Positions 7,914-15,871 of a DNA stretch of 49,985 nt are shown here, piece after piece. The notes under the pieces were generated by a model. It searched no databases. It had not been told where the DNA came from and worked only from the letters and a program-made list of their open reading frames with translations. The translations under genes were made by a program, and so were the position numbers. Within the stretch, counting starts at the first letter, position 1, and the number at the start of each line of letters is the position of its first letter. This DNA comes from Bacillota bacterium (GTDB taxonomy: Bacteria > Bacillota > Sulfobacillia > Sulfobacillales > Sulfobacillaceae): contig JAIMBD010000017.1 of assembly GCA_023511625.1 (NCBI GenBank), forward strand, positions 1 through 49,985, written 5' to 3'.

Positions 7914-8614
7914 TGGTGGATCCCGCATTCCGTCTTGGCAAATCCCGGCCACCGGCCAGCCCGCGGGTCTTCTCCCGGACGCACCGGGCGCGTGCAGGGC
8001 CAACATCCAAGGCTTGGATACCCCTGGTCGTGGAGCGGGTTGTAAGGGACGCCGAGCGCCTCGACGGCCTGGCGCACCCGTGCGCCCGTCCAGTGGGCCA
8101 AGGGATTGACCTTGATGCGCCCGGTGGCCGCATCGGCCTCTACCCACTGCGCGTGGCGGCGGGCGGGCGTCTGCTCGCGCCGGATGCCCGTGATCCACAC
8201 CGCGTACCCTTCGAGCGCGCGTCCCAGAGGCTCCACCTTGCGCAGCCGGCAACAGGCGTCGGGGTCGCGGCGCCACAGTTCTGGCCCAAAGGTCGCGCGT
8301 TGCTGGGCCAAGGTGAGGCTTGGGGCGATACGGCGCAGGCGAAACCGGTAACGGGCCTTAAGGGTCTCGATGAGGGCGTAGGTCTCGGGGAACAACAGCC
8401 CGGTATCGAGGCAGAACACGTCAGGACACGGCGTGATCGCCGCCGCCCAGTGCAAGAGCAGCACGTCTTCCAGGCCAAAGCTCGAGGCCAGCGTGACGGT
8501 GTTGGGAGCGGCGTGGGCGTAGACGAAAGCCAAGATATCGCGCGGATCGGGGTCCTGCCAGGCCAAAATCTCCTGGAAGGCCTTCCACAGCGCCGTCAAA
8601 GCCTCGCGTTCCAT
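7910..8614 (-). CDS. cysH: APS reductase (assimilatory, [4Fe-4S] type)
   Basis: This 234-residue protein has the PAPS-reductase-family fold with SSFGLEDVLLLHW near the start. Cysteines C121-C122 (DACCRLRKVEPL) and C204/C207 (GCWPCTRPV) are the four ligands of the [4Fe-4S] cluster that marks the APS-using type; C230 in ECGIH is the catalytic nucleophile. It reduces APS to sulfite with thioredoxin. ATG 8614 has GGAGGGG before it. It heads the operon cysH-sat-small membrane protein, behind a promoter with a 17-base spacer. Confidence 0.95.
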   Translation of the reverse strand: MEREALTALWKAFQEILAWQDPDPRDILAFVYAHAAPNTVTLASSFGLEDVLLLHWAAAITPCPDVFCLDTGLLFPETYALIETLKARYRFRLRRIAPSLTLAQQRATFGPELWRRDPDACCRLRKVEPLGRALEGYAVWITGIRREQTPARRHAQWVEADAATGRIKVNPLAHWTGARVRQAVEALGVPYNPLHDQGYPSLGCWPCTRPVRPGEDPRAGRWPGFAKTECGIHQ

Positions 8615-8646
8615 GGCGTCCCCTCCAATATATTAATTTCCCGATC

Positions 8647-8675
8647 ATAATACTAGTGAACCGGCTTCGGTGCAA
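8647..8675 (-). promoter_or_regulatory. Promoter of the cysH-sat operon
   Basis: On the minus strand TTGCAC and TATTAT are separated by 17 bases, 33 bases before the cysH start. The short leader leaves no room for a riboswitch, so control is probably by a protein regulator. Confidence 0.65.
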
Positions 8676-8801
8676 CAGCCTCGTCGGCGATTGCCCGGGC
8701 CGCGATTGAGGGGCCAGGAACGGCGGTGGTATGCTCAACCATAGACAGCACTCCTCGCGTTTGGGAGCCTGAAGCGGTGGCCGCAGCAGGGAGGCTCTGG
8801 G

Positions 8802-9650
8802 ATGAAGGTCAAACCGGCGTTTTACACCGTATACGGGGAATTTTTCCTCAAGCGGCGGGAATGGTTTACGTTGCCGGAGATGGTGCGGTTACTGAAGCCG
8901 CTGGGCTTCGGCGAGCCTGCCATCCGCACGGCGCTGTTTCGGCTGCTCAAGGAAGGCCAGCTCGAGGCCTCCGATCGGGCGCGCCCGCGCCGGTACCGGC
9001 TGGCGCCCGGGGCGCAGGAATGGCTGGAGGCGGGCGTCCAGCGCGTCCACGCCCAGGAGGAGCCGCTGTGGGACGGGCTGTGGCGCGTCATCTCGTTTTC
9101 GGTGCCGGAGGATCACCGGGGGGTGCGCGACCGCCTGCGGCGGGAACTGGTCTGGCTCGGGTTCGGCGCGCTCGGCGGGGGGACGTGGGTCTCTCCCCGT
9201 CCCCTCCTGTCCACCATGTTGCACCGCCTGGCCGGGTTGGGCCTAGAGCGGGTGGCGGCGTTTGAGGGCCGGTGGGCCGGAGGCATGTCGGAGGCGGCTC
9301 TGGTGGCGTCGGCCTGGAACCTCGACGAGGTGGCAGAGCGCTACCGGCGCTTCATGGCCGAAGAGCTCGCCCCGCGGGAAGCCGCTTTGGGCTGGGAGGA
9401 CGCCGAGGCCTTTCGGCAGTGGGTGACGTTGGTGTACGAGTTTCGGAAGTTTCTCCACATCGACCCTGGCCTCCCCCACCCGTTGCTGCCCGAGCCCTGG
9501 CCCGGCACCGAGGCGCGCCGCAGGCTGGCCCTGTGGATGGCCCGGTGGCGGCCGGCCGTGGAACGCTTTTTGGCCTGGGCTCAAGGCCAGGCGAGCGGGG
9601 AGCCCGTCCTCGCCTGGACAGGCGCCGAGGAGATGGAGGGACATCGGTAG
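8802..9650 (+). CDS. PaaX family transcriptional regulator
   Basis: The 282-residue protein begins KPAFYTVYGEFFLKR and continues with a winged-helix region (PAIRTALFRLLKEGQLEASDR) and the PaaX central domain (WRVISFSVPEDHRGVRDRLRRELVWLGFG). PaaX repressors respond to aryl-CoA thioesters such as phenylacetyl-CoA. The C-terminal domain (residues around FRKFLHIDPGLPHPLLPEPWPG) is present, so the protein is full length. ATG 8802 follows AGGGAGG. No phenylacetate operon adjoins it here; the degenerate PaaK-like gene at 34.1 kb is the only paa-like gene in view, so the target is unknown. Confidence 0.9.
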   Translation: MKVKPAFYTVYGEFFLKRREWFTLPEMVRLLKPLGFGEPAIRTALFRLLKEGQLEASDRARPRRYRLAPGAQEWLEAGVQRVHAQEEPLWDGLWRVISFSVPEDHRGVRDRLRRELVWLGFGALGGGTWVSPRPLLSTMLHRLAGLGLERVAAFEGRWAGGMSEAALVASAWNLDEVAERYRRFMAEELAPREAALGWEDAEAFRQWVTLVYEFRKFLHIDPGLPHPLLPEPWPGTEARRRLALWMARWRPAVERFLAWAQGQASGEPVLAWTGAEEMEGHR

Positions 9651-9733
9651 CCGGCCCCTTTCTCGGGCGGGTCGGGGGAAACGCGCGCCGGGGGCGAAGG
9701 GGTTGGCCTAGGGGAGATGAGGAGGCGAGCGGC

Positions 9734-10396
9734 GTGGTGCGCGAAGGGTCGGCGCTCCCCTTTGCCGATCGGGCCGTGGCAGGCGAGCGCTTGGGCCAAT
9801 GGTTGGCAGAGGCAGGCATCAAACCGGGTTTGGTGGTGGCCATTCCACGGGGCGGAGTGCCGGTGGCAGCTCCGGTTGCTCGACGGTTTAAGGTCCCGTT
9901 GAGCTTGGCTCCGGTGCGAAAACTCGGCCATCCCTTGGAGCCGGAGTTGGCTGTCGGGGCCGTGGACGCCGACGGGGAGGTGGTGTGGCACCCAGAGTGG
10001 CCTTGGGCGCGGCGGGACATGACGGCTCAAGTGGCCGAGGCCGTGGCGGCGGCCCGGGCGGTGGCCCAGCGCTGGGCTGCCTACCTGCCTGGTCCCGAGG
10101 CCTTTGCAGGGGACGAGGTGGTGGTGGTAGACGACGGCTTGGCGACCGGACTCAGCCTTCGGGCCGCAGTGGGCTGGGTCGTCCGGCGGGCCCAGGCGGC
10201 CGGGTTGGCACCGGCCGTCGAGGCCGCCGTGCCGGTCGCGGCCAAGGCTGCCCTGGCCGCGCTGGCCCGGTACGGCGTGCGGGTCTTCGCGCTGGAGACT
10301 TTGGATCCGCTCGGGGCCGTGGGCCAGGCCTACCGGGACTTCCATCCGGTGACGGAGGCAGAGATGGCTGCGGTGCTGGAGGCTCTCAGTCGCTGA
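9734..10396 (+). CDS. Phosphoribosyltransferase-family protein
   Basis: The PRPP-binding signature VVVVDDGLATG lies near the middle of this 220-residue protein, with VAIPRGGVPVAAPVA near the N-terminus, as in the stand-alone type I phosphoribosyltransferase-like proteins of unknown substrate. GTG 9734 is chosen because GAGGAGG lies 8 bases upstream; the longer open frame reaches back into the PaaX gene. It is followed 21 bases later by the PfkB-like gene, so the two are probably co-transcribed. The base or acceptor is unknown. Confidence 0.8.
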   Translation: MVREGSALPFADRAVAGERLGQWLAEAGIKPGLVVAIPRGGVPVAAPVARRFKVPLSLAPVRKLGHPLEPELAVGAVDADGEVVWHPEWPWARRDMTAQVAEAVAAARAVAQRWAAYLPGPEAFAGDEVVVVDDGLATGLSLRAAVGWVVRRAQAAGLAPAVEAAVPVAAKAALAALARYGVRVFALETLDPLGAVGQAYRDFHPVTEAEMAAVLEALSR

Positions 10397-10417
10397 CGCC
10401 AGACAAGGAGGGGCGCA

Positions 10418-11266
10418 ATGGGACGCACGGTGGTCCTGGGCGGGGTGCGGCTGGAACTGCACCTCAAGGCGCCGCGGGTTCCGGGACCCGGTGAGGCCGT
10501 GGCCGTGCCGGGACAGTGGCAGGTGGCGGGACGGGGTTTGGCCTGGGCCCGCGCCCTCGGGCGGGCGGGCCTAGATCCGGTGCTCTTGGTCCAGGTGGGG
10601 GACGACGCCGCCGGCCGCGTCGTGGAGGGAGATTTGCGCGACCGGGCCTTGGACGTGCGGGTGGCCCGCCGGCGCGGCACCGGCACCGCCACGGCTGTGG
10701 CCGTCACCACCCGTGATGGCGGATTTTGCTGGGAGGTGGAAGGGACCGCTGGATCCGAGGACCCGGCGCGGGTGGTCGGGCAGCTGGAGAGCCTCGACGC
10801 CGTGGGCGGCATCGAGTGGCTCGTGCTGCACGGCGAGACCCGGCGCGAGGCCAACTTGGTGGCGGCCTTGTGGGTAAAGGACCACGGAGGGCAGGTGGCG
10901 CTGGACCCCGAGCCGTCGGGCCGGGTGGGCGAGGAGCTCGTGGCCGTAGCGGATTACCTTTTGCCGAGCCCTGCAGCCTTGGGGTGGTTGTGCCGTGCGC
11001 GCCCGCCCAAGACGCGCGAGGAGACCACCCTTTTGGCGGAGTGGGTGCTCGACCGGCATCGCGGCCTCTCGGGGCTGGTGGTGTCGAAAGTGGCGGGCAG
11101 CGTGTTGGTCGCCACGCGGACGGGACATTGGTGGCATCCCCTCCCTGTCCCGGCGGGGGACGACCTCGACGTGTGGGCCCGGGTGGTGGCGGCGCGGGTA
11201 CGCGGGCAGGGATGGGAGGCCGCCCTTCAATCTGCCGGGTCTGGCGCCCCGCCGAGCGGAGCCTAA
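10418..11266 (+). CDS. PfkB/ribokinase-like protein, degenerate active site
   Basis: The 282-residue protein has the PfkB fold pattern: GQWQVAGRGLAWARALGRAG replaces the usual GG-N-A-AL segment, and KVAGSVLVATRTGHWWHPL precedes the anion-hole region. In true kinases that region reads D-T-x-GAGD with a catalytic Asp; here it reads PVPAGDDLDVW, so the first glycine of the anion hole is lost although an AGD remains. It may be a sugar kinase with altered specificity or a non-catalytic homologue. ATG 10418 follows CAAGGAGGGGC. It sits between a phosphoribosyltransferase and a metallo-hydrolase on the same strand. Confidence 0.65.
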   Translation: MGRTVVLGGVRLELHLKAPRVPGPGEAVAVPGQWQVAGRGLAWARALGRAGLDPVLLVQVGDDAAGRVVEGDLRDRALDVRVARRRGTGTATAVAVTTRDGGFCWEVEGTAGSEDPARVVGQLESLDAVGGIEWLVLHGETRREANLVAALWVKDHGGQVALDPEPSGRVGEELVAVADYLLPSPAALGWLCRARPPKTREETTLLAEWVLDRHRGLSGLVVSKVAGSVLVATRTGHWWHPLPVPAGDDLDVWARVVAARVRGQGWEAALQSAGSGAPPSGA

Positions 11267-11302
11267 GGGAGCAGGGATGGTCTTGAAACAAGGAGGACAG
11301 AC

Positions 11303-12250
11303 ATGGCCGAGGCGCAAGGCGATGACATTTGGCTCTTAGACCTCGAAGAATTCGGGGACTCCAGGCGCACCGGGGCCTACCTGATCTTAGGCCCAGAACC
11401 CACCCTGATCGAGACCGGGTCGGCCCGCTGCCACGACCAGTTGGTGGCCGAGCTGGCGGCAGTGGGCCTTCGGCCCGAAGACCTCCGGCATGTGGTCGTG
11501 ACCCACGTCCACCTCGACCACGCCGGCGGGGCTGGACACCTCATGGCGCGGGCACCCCACGCCTTGCTGCACTGCCATCCGCGGGCGGCGCGCCACCTCG
11601 TCGACCCCGAGCGGCTTTGGCAGGGCGCCATGGCCGTGTACGGGGCGGAGCGGCTTCGGGCCTGGTTTGGGCGCCCTGAGCCCGTCGCGCCCCAACGGGT
11701 GGTGGTGGAGGGCGACGGCGCCCGCCTGGCCCTGGGGACGCGCACGTTGACGTTTTACGATACTCCGGGCCATGCCCGCCATCACTTGGGCGTGGTCGAC
11801 GACCAGAGTCGGGGGCTCTTCAGCGGCGACACGGTGTCGATCCGCTTTGACCCCGCCCTTACCGGGTGGCCGGAGCCGTATTGGTTTCCCTCCACCACGC
11901 CCGTCGACTTCGACCCGCCGGCCCTTTTTGCCACCCTCGACCGCTTGGAGGCGCTTGGGCTGGACGTGGTGTTCCACACCCATTTCGGGGCGACCCGCCC
12001 AGCTGCCCACGCCTTGGCCGAAACCCGGCGAGGCCTCGGGGCCATCCTGGCCGTGCTGGAACAAGTCTCCCGCGACGCCCCGGCAGACGAGGTGGCACGG
12101 CGGTTAGAGGCGGTCGTCCGCCGGGATGTGCAAAGCCGGGGCTGGCCGGAGGAAGGGATTCGCCCGTTGGCGCTCGACCTTGAGCTCAACGCCCAAGGGA
12201 TGCTGGTCTACCTTGCGCGCCAGGCCCAAAGGCCCCACAGCCAGACCTAG
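11303..12250 (+). CDS. Metallo-beta-lactamase-fold hydrolase
   Basis: This 315-residue protein contains the metal-binding motif THVHLDHAGG, a later LHCH, the DTPGHARHHLG strand with a ligand His, and FSGDTVSIRF with the bridging Asp, followed by FHTHFG. These are the ligands of a dinuclear zinc or iron site in the glyoxalase II-like branch. The reaction is hydrolysis of a thioester, lactone or phosphodiester; the substrate is not predictable. ATG 11303 has AAGGAGGACAG upstream. The gene ends in CTAG shared with the stop of the PilZ gene on the other strand. Confidence 0.85.
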   Translation: MAEAQGDDIWLLDLEEFGDSRRTGAYLILGPEPTLIETGSARCHDQLVAELAAVGLRPEDLRHVVVTHVHLDHAGGAGHLMARAPHALLHCHPRAARHLVDPERLWQGAMAVYGAERLRAWFGRPEPVAPQRVVVEGDGARLALGTRTLTFYDTPGHARHHLGVVDDQSRGLFSGDTVSIRFDPALTGWPEPYWFPSTTPVDFDPPALFATLDRLEALGLDVVFHTHFGATRPAAHALAETRRGLGAILAVLEQVSRDAPADEVARRLEAVVRRDVQSRGWPEEGIRPLALDLELNAQGMLVYLARQAQRPHSQT

Positions 12251-12936
12251 TCCCAGCGGTGGCGGTCGCAGAAGGCCTTCCACTGCTCCCGCGCCGGCGA
12301 AGACAACGGGGGGTCCCACAGCGCCACCACATCCACCCCTTCCCAGCCCTGATACTGGCTTGGCCCAGGTACCGTCCGCAATACCCGCATGGTGGCGCGC
12401 AACACCTCGCCCGGGGCAAGCCGCCACTCCGTTTCCAGCACCGTGCCCGGCTCTAGCCGGAATCGGGAGAAAAAGCGCACGGCCGAGTAGGAGATGTTGC
12501 GGGACACGGTCTGCATGGGCCGACCCCGCCGGTCCTGGTCCGTGACCTCCGCCAGCCGGATCTGGCCCACCACTTTGGTGTTGCTGCGCCACTCGCGCCG
12601 GCGGTTGTGGCGGCGCGGTAGGCCGAGGTAGGTGACGCGGAGGGCAGGCAATGGTTCCAAGACCTCCTCGACCGTGATGGGGTAGCGATACAGGTAGTTC
12701 TCCCGCCCCCAGAGGAGGTTCAGCGGGCGGCCCACCAGTGTCCAGCCGGCGACCACCTCGCCGGCTGCCGTGCGCAAGGCGTCGAGGTAGTCATACCCTC
12801 CGTCGCGCAAGATGATCCGCGACTGATACCGTTCGACCGGCATCTCCGGGCCGGGTTGCCATTCGATTTCCACTGCGGCCTTCACAGGAGGGAGGTCCTC
12901 CGGAGCGAGGACTCCGGGCGAAGGGCGTTCGGCCAT
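12247..12936 (-). CDS. PilZ domain c-di-GMP-binding protein (YcgR-like)
   Basis: This 229-residue protein has an N-terminal YcgR-type domain, then the PilZ arginine motif RRHNRRREWR around residue 108 and the downstream SRNISYSAVRFFS, which replaces the usual DxSxxG (the final Gly position is altered). PilZ proteins bind cyclic di-GMP and modulate flagella or exopolysaccharide. It is divergent from cheB-cheR, supporting a link to motility signalling. ATG 12936 follows GGAAAGGAGG. Whether it binds c-di-GMP despite the changed second motif is open. Confidence 0.8.
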   Translation of the reverse strand: MAERPSPGVLAPEDLPPVKAAVEIEWQPGPEMPVERYQSRIILRDGGYDYLDALRTAAGEVVAGWTLVGRPLNLLWGRENYLYRYPITVEEVLEPLPALRVTYLGLPRRHNRRREWRSNTKVVGQIRLAEVTDQDRRGRPMQTVSRNISYSAVRFFSRFRLEPGTVLETEWRLAPGEVLRATMRVLRTVPGPSQYQGWEGVDVVALWDPPLSSPAREQWKAFCDRHRWD

Positions 12937-13170
12937 GGCAACCTCCTTTCCCTGTGGCTAAGGTCGGCCTGTCGTTCGCTTGGCCTGTCGGGATCACGCA
13001 TTCGCGTCGGCCCGGCCGATTTCCTGCCGCCGCGCCGCCATTCGACTGCCATCTTGCCACGCCGCCGGCGCACGCCGGTGAAAGTTCGAAAACGCCGTCG
13101 GAAGGAAGCGCCGGGGGGTGAAGCGAATTAGGTCTGAAAACGCCTTCCGTGGCGAAGGGAGAGGGCAGAC

Positions 13171-14193
13171 ATGCCCACGGTGCTCTTGGTGGATGATTCC
13201 GCCTTGGCGCGGGTGTTGCTGCAACAGCGGTTTCGGCGCCGGGGATGGCGGGTGGCATGGGCCGGCAGCGGGTCCGAGGCCTTGGCCCGCTGGGCGGATG
13301 TGGCTCCGGACCTTATCACCATGGACGTGGAGATGCCCGGAATGAATGGCGTCGAGACGGTCCGGCGCCTGCGCGAAGCGGGATACCACAAGCCGCTGGT
13401 GATGCTGTCCGGGTTTACGCGTACCGGCGCAGAGGTGACGGTCGAGGCGCTTGCGGCCGGGGCCGACGATTTTGTGCTCAAACCGGCAGAGGTGGGAGAA
13501 CTGGACCAGACGGTCGACACCTTGGTGCAGAAGTGGGTGGCCTTAAGTCGCCGACCGCCTGCCGCCTCGACGCCCAAGGCCGCCTGCGACCTGTCGGCCG
13601 AGGGGGTGGCGCTGTGGTGCTTGGCAGCGTCCACTGGCGGCCCCAGGGCCTTGGCCGAACTCTGCCAAGCGGCGCCGGAACCGCCGGCTCCGGTGGTCAT
13701 GGTACAGCACATGCCGGCGGGATTTACGGGCCCCTTCAGCCAGCGGCTGACTCGACTCGCCGGCTGGCCGGTGGTGGAGGTTCCGAGCGACGGGCGCCCC
13801 CGCTCGTTGTGGGAGGCGCCGGCGTGGCTTGCAGCCGGGGGGCGGCACCTGCGCCTGAACCGGCGGGAACTGTGGACGGAGCTGGGGCCGCGCCGGCACG
13901 GAGTCATCCCGGCGGCCGACGTCACCCTGGAGGACGCCGCCCAGGCCTTTGGGCCCCGGCTCGGGGTGGTGGTGCTGACGGGCATGGGCGAAGACGGGGC
14001 GGCCGGCGCCAAACAGGCCCGCCAAGCGGGGGCTCGGGTGGTGGTGGAAGCGCCGGAGACGGCCGTGGTTTGGGGGATGCCGCGGGCGGTGGTGGAAGCA
14101 GGGGCGGCCGAAGCGGTGTGGCCGCTCGGGCGCATCCGAACCTGGCTACACCGGGCGTGGGCGCACCCGGTGGCGGCGGAGGACCCGTCATGA
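13171..14193 (+). CDS. cheB: Chemotaxis response regulator / protein-glutamate methylesterase CheB
   Basis: The 340-residue protein has an N-terminal receiver domain (DD at 8-9, phospho-acceptor D52 in TMDVEMPG, K104 in FVLKPAE) and a C-terminal methylesterase domain with catalytic S154 (AASTGGP), H180 (MVQHMPAGFT) and an Asp in LTGMGEDGAAG. It removes methyl groups from (or deamidates) chemoreceptors when phosphorylated. ATG 13171 follows AAGGGAGAGG. It overlaps cheR by ATGA. No cheA, cheW or receptor gene is nearby. Confidence 0.95.
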   Translation: MPTVLLVDDSALARVLLQQRFRRRGWRVAWAGSGSEALARWADVAPDLITMDVEMPGMNGVETVRRLREAGYHKPLVMLSGFTRTGAEVTVEALAAGADDFVLKPAEVGELDQTVDTLVQKWVALSRRPPAASTPKAACDLSAEGVALWCLAASTGGPRALAELCQAAPEPPAPVVMVQHMPAGFTGPFSQRLTRLAGWPVVEVPSDGRPRSLWEAPAWLAAGGRHLRLNRRELWTELGPRRHGVIPAADVTLEDAAQAFGPRLGVVVLTGMGEDGAAGAKQARQAGARVVVEAPETAVVWGMPRAVVEAGAAEAVWPLGRIRTWLHRAWAHPVAAEDPS

Positions 14194-15011
14194 CGGCCAG
14201 CACGTCGCCCGCCGCCGATGCCGACTGGGCGCTCCACCCTGCTCTTTGGGCTCACCTCGGGCGGCGTACAGGGCTCGACCTCAGCGCCTACAAATCCTCC
14301 CAGCTGGTGCGCCGCCTGATGGGCTTTGCGCGGGCAGAGGGCTTTGACAACCCGAGTGCGCTGGTTCGGGCGTTGGATGGGGATCCGGGGCTGGCCGCGC
14401 GCCTGCGCCACCACCTCACCATCCACGTCACCGGGTTTTTCCGCGATCCGGCCTATTGGACGGCGTTAAAGCAGGCCGTGGCCAGCGACCCGCGCCCGGG
14501 GCCGTGGCGAGTCTGGAGCGCGGCCGCCTCGACCGGCGCCGAGGCGCTTTCGCTCATCGCCCTGTTCGATGCCCTCGGCCGCCCAGTGCAGGTGTGGGCC
14601 ACGGATGTGGACGCAGCGGTGCTGGCGCAGGCCGAAGCGGGCCGCTATCCGGCAGCGGCTCTGGAGGGGCTGTCGGCCGAGGAGCGCGAGGCCTTGTTTG
14701 AACCGGAGGGCGACCAGTGGCGCGTGCGCGAGGCCGTGCGCCGGCGCATCCGTTACCAGGTGCATGACCTTTTGGGAGCCGTGTACCCCTCGGAGCGCTT
14801 CGACCTCATCGCCTGTCGCAACGTGCTGATCTACTTTCAGCCGGAGGACCGGCTGCGGGTGGTGCGGCGCTTGGCTGCGTGCCTGCAGCCTGGCGGCTGG
14901 TTCTTCGTCGGGGCCACCGAGGTGCTGCTCGACCCCGGGCAGTTTCAGCTGGAGCCGGTGAGCCCTTCGCTTTACCGCCGGCGGGCCGATGGGCCAGGCT
15001 CGCCACCATGA
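14190..15011 (+). CDS. cheR: Chemoreceptor methyltransferase CheR
   Basis: The 273-residue protein has the N-terminal helical domain (DLSAYKSSQLVRRLMG), then HLTIHVTGFFRDP and the SAM-binding motif WSAAASTGAEALSL, then IACRNVLIYFQ and a final LYRRR. This is the normal CheR length and order. It transfers methyl groups from SAM to receptor glutamates, opposing CheB. The start at 14190 overlaps the cheB stop as ATGA, so the pair is coupled. A longer frame upstream lies inside cheB and is not used. Confidence 0.95.
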   Translation: MTASTSPAADADWALHPALWAHLGRRTGLDLSAYKSSQLVRRLMGFARAEGFDNPSALVRALDGDPGLAARLRHHLTIHVTGFFRDPAYWTALKQAVASDPRPGPWRVWSAAASTGAEALSLIALFDALGRPVQVWATDVDAAVLAQAEAGRYPAAALEGLSAEEREALFEPEGDQWRVREAVRRRIRYQVHDLLGAVYPSERFDLIACRNVLIYFQPEDRLRVVRRLAACLQPGGWFFVGATEVLLDPGQFQLEPVSPSLYRRRADGPGSPP

Positions 15012-15040
15012 GTCCCGAACGGGGGAAGGAGGCGCGGAGG

Positions 15041-15871
15041 ATGCGACACATCGTGGTAGGGGCCTCAGGACAGGTGGGGAGCCATCTTTTGCGCTGCCTT
15101 GGGGCCATCGGAGAACAGGCCGTGGGGACGTATTACAGCCGTCCGGCGCCCGGCCTGATCTACCTCGACTTGGCCGGCGACGAGGCGGCCCTGGCTGCGG
15201 CAGTGGCCGGCACTGAGTGGGTGTGGATCCCGGCGGCCATGCCGGACGTGGACCGGTGCGAGCGGGAGCCGGCGTGGAGCTGGCAGGTCAACGTCAAAGG
15301 GCCCCTCAAGTTGGCGCGGGCGGCGGCGCAGGCGGGAGCGCGGACCGTCTTCTTCTCCTCGGATTACGTCTTTGACGGCATCGGAGGCCCCTTCGCCGAG
15401 GGCGACCGCCCCCGTCCGCTGCAGACTTACGGGCGGCACAAGCTGGAGGCGGAGCAGGCGCTGTTGGCGGACGTGCCGGAAGCGCTCGTGGTGCGCACGG
15501 CGTGGGTCTACAGCAAAGAGCGCCATCCCCGCAACTTCGTGCACCGGGTGGTGGAGGCATTGGCCGCCGGCCAGCGGGTGCCGGCAGCCGAAGACCAGTG
15601 GAACACTCCCACCGATGCCGAGGCGCTGGTTTCGGCCGCTTGGGAGGCGGCCCGCGCGGGGCTCTCGGGCGTGCTGCACCTCGCGGGCCCGGAGCGTCTG
15701 ACGCGCTACGAGTTTACCTGTCGGATTGCGGAAGCGGCCGGCTACCCGCGCGATCGGGTGGAACCGGTGGCGCTTGGATCGCTGTCCTTGCCGGCGGCAC
15801 GACCCCTCGACGGCGGCTTGAAGTCCACGCGGTGGGCCCCGGTAGGCGCGCCCTTCGGAGGCGGAACCTAG
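15041..15871 (+). CDS. RmlD-like NAD(P)-dependent sugar-nucleotide reductase
   Basis: The 276-residue SDR protein begins RHIVVGASGQVGSHL (Rossmann motif), has SSDYVFDG with the family Asp, and YGRHKLEAE holding the catalytic Tyr-x3-Lys. This resembles dTDP-4-dehydrorhamnose reductase. The other rml genes are not here, so a different NDP-sugar or a SAM-synthetase-associated (MAT2B-like) role is possible. ATG 15041 with AAGGAGG upstream is preferred to ATG 15008, which overlaps the cheR stop but lacks a good site. It ends in CTAG shared with the convergent glycosyltransferase. Confidence 0.75.
   Translation: MRHIVVGASGQVGSHLLRCLGAIGEQAVGTYYSRPAPGLIYLDLAGDEAALAAAVAGTEWVWIPAAMPDVDRCEREPAWSWQVNVKGPLKLARAAAQAGARTVFFSSDYVFDGIGGPFAEGDRPRPLQTYGRHKLEAEQALLADVPEALVVRTAWVYSKERHPRNFVHRVVEALAAGQRVPAAEDQWNTPTDAEALVSAAWEAARAGLSGVLHLAGPERLTRYEFTCRIAEAAGYPRDRVEPVALGSLSLPAARPLDGGLKSTRWAPVGAPFGGGT

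Noticed and set aside
13060-13115. GAAAGTTC near 13081 as a flagellar sigma-28 promoter before cheB
   Set aside because: The downstream half does not match the expected CCGATAA element at the right distance.
13128-14426. A 432-codon minus-strand open frame opposite cheB
   Set aside because: Its Ser/Arg/Pro/Thr-rich product is typical of antisense frames in GC-rich genes, and cheB on the other strand is certain.
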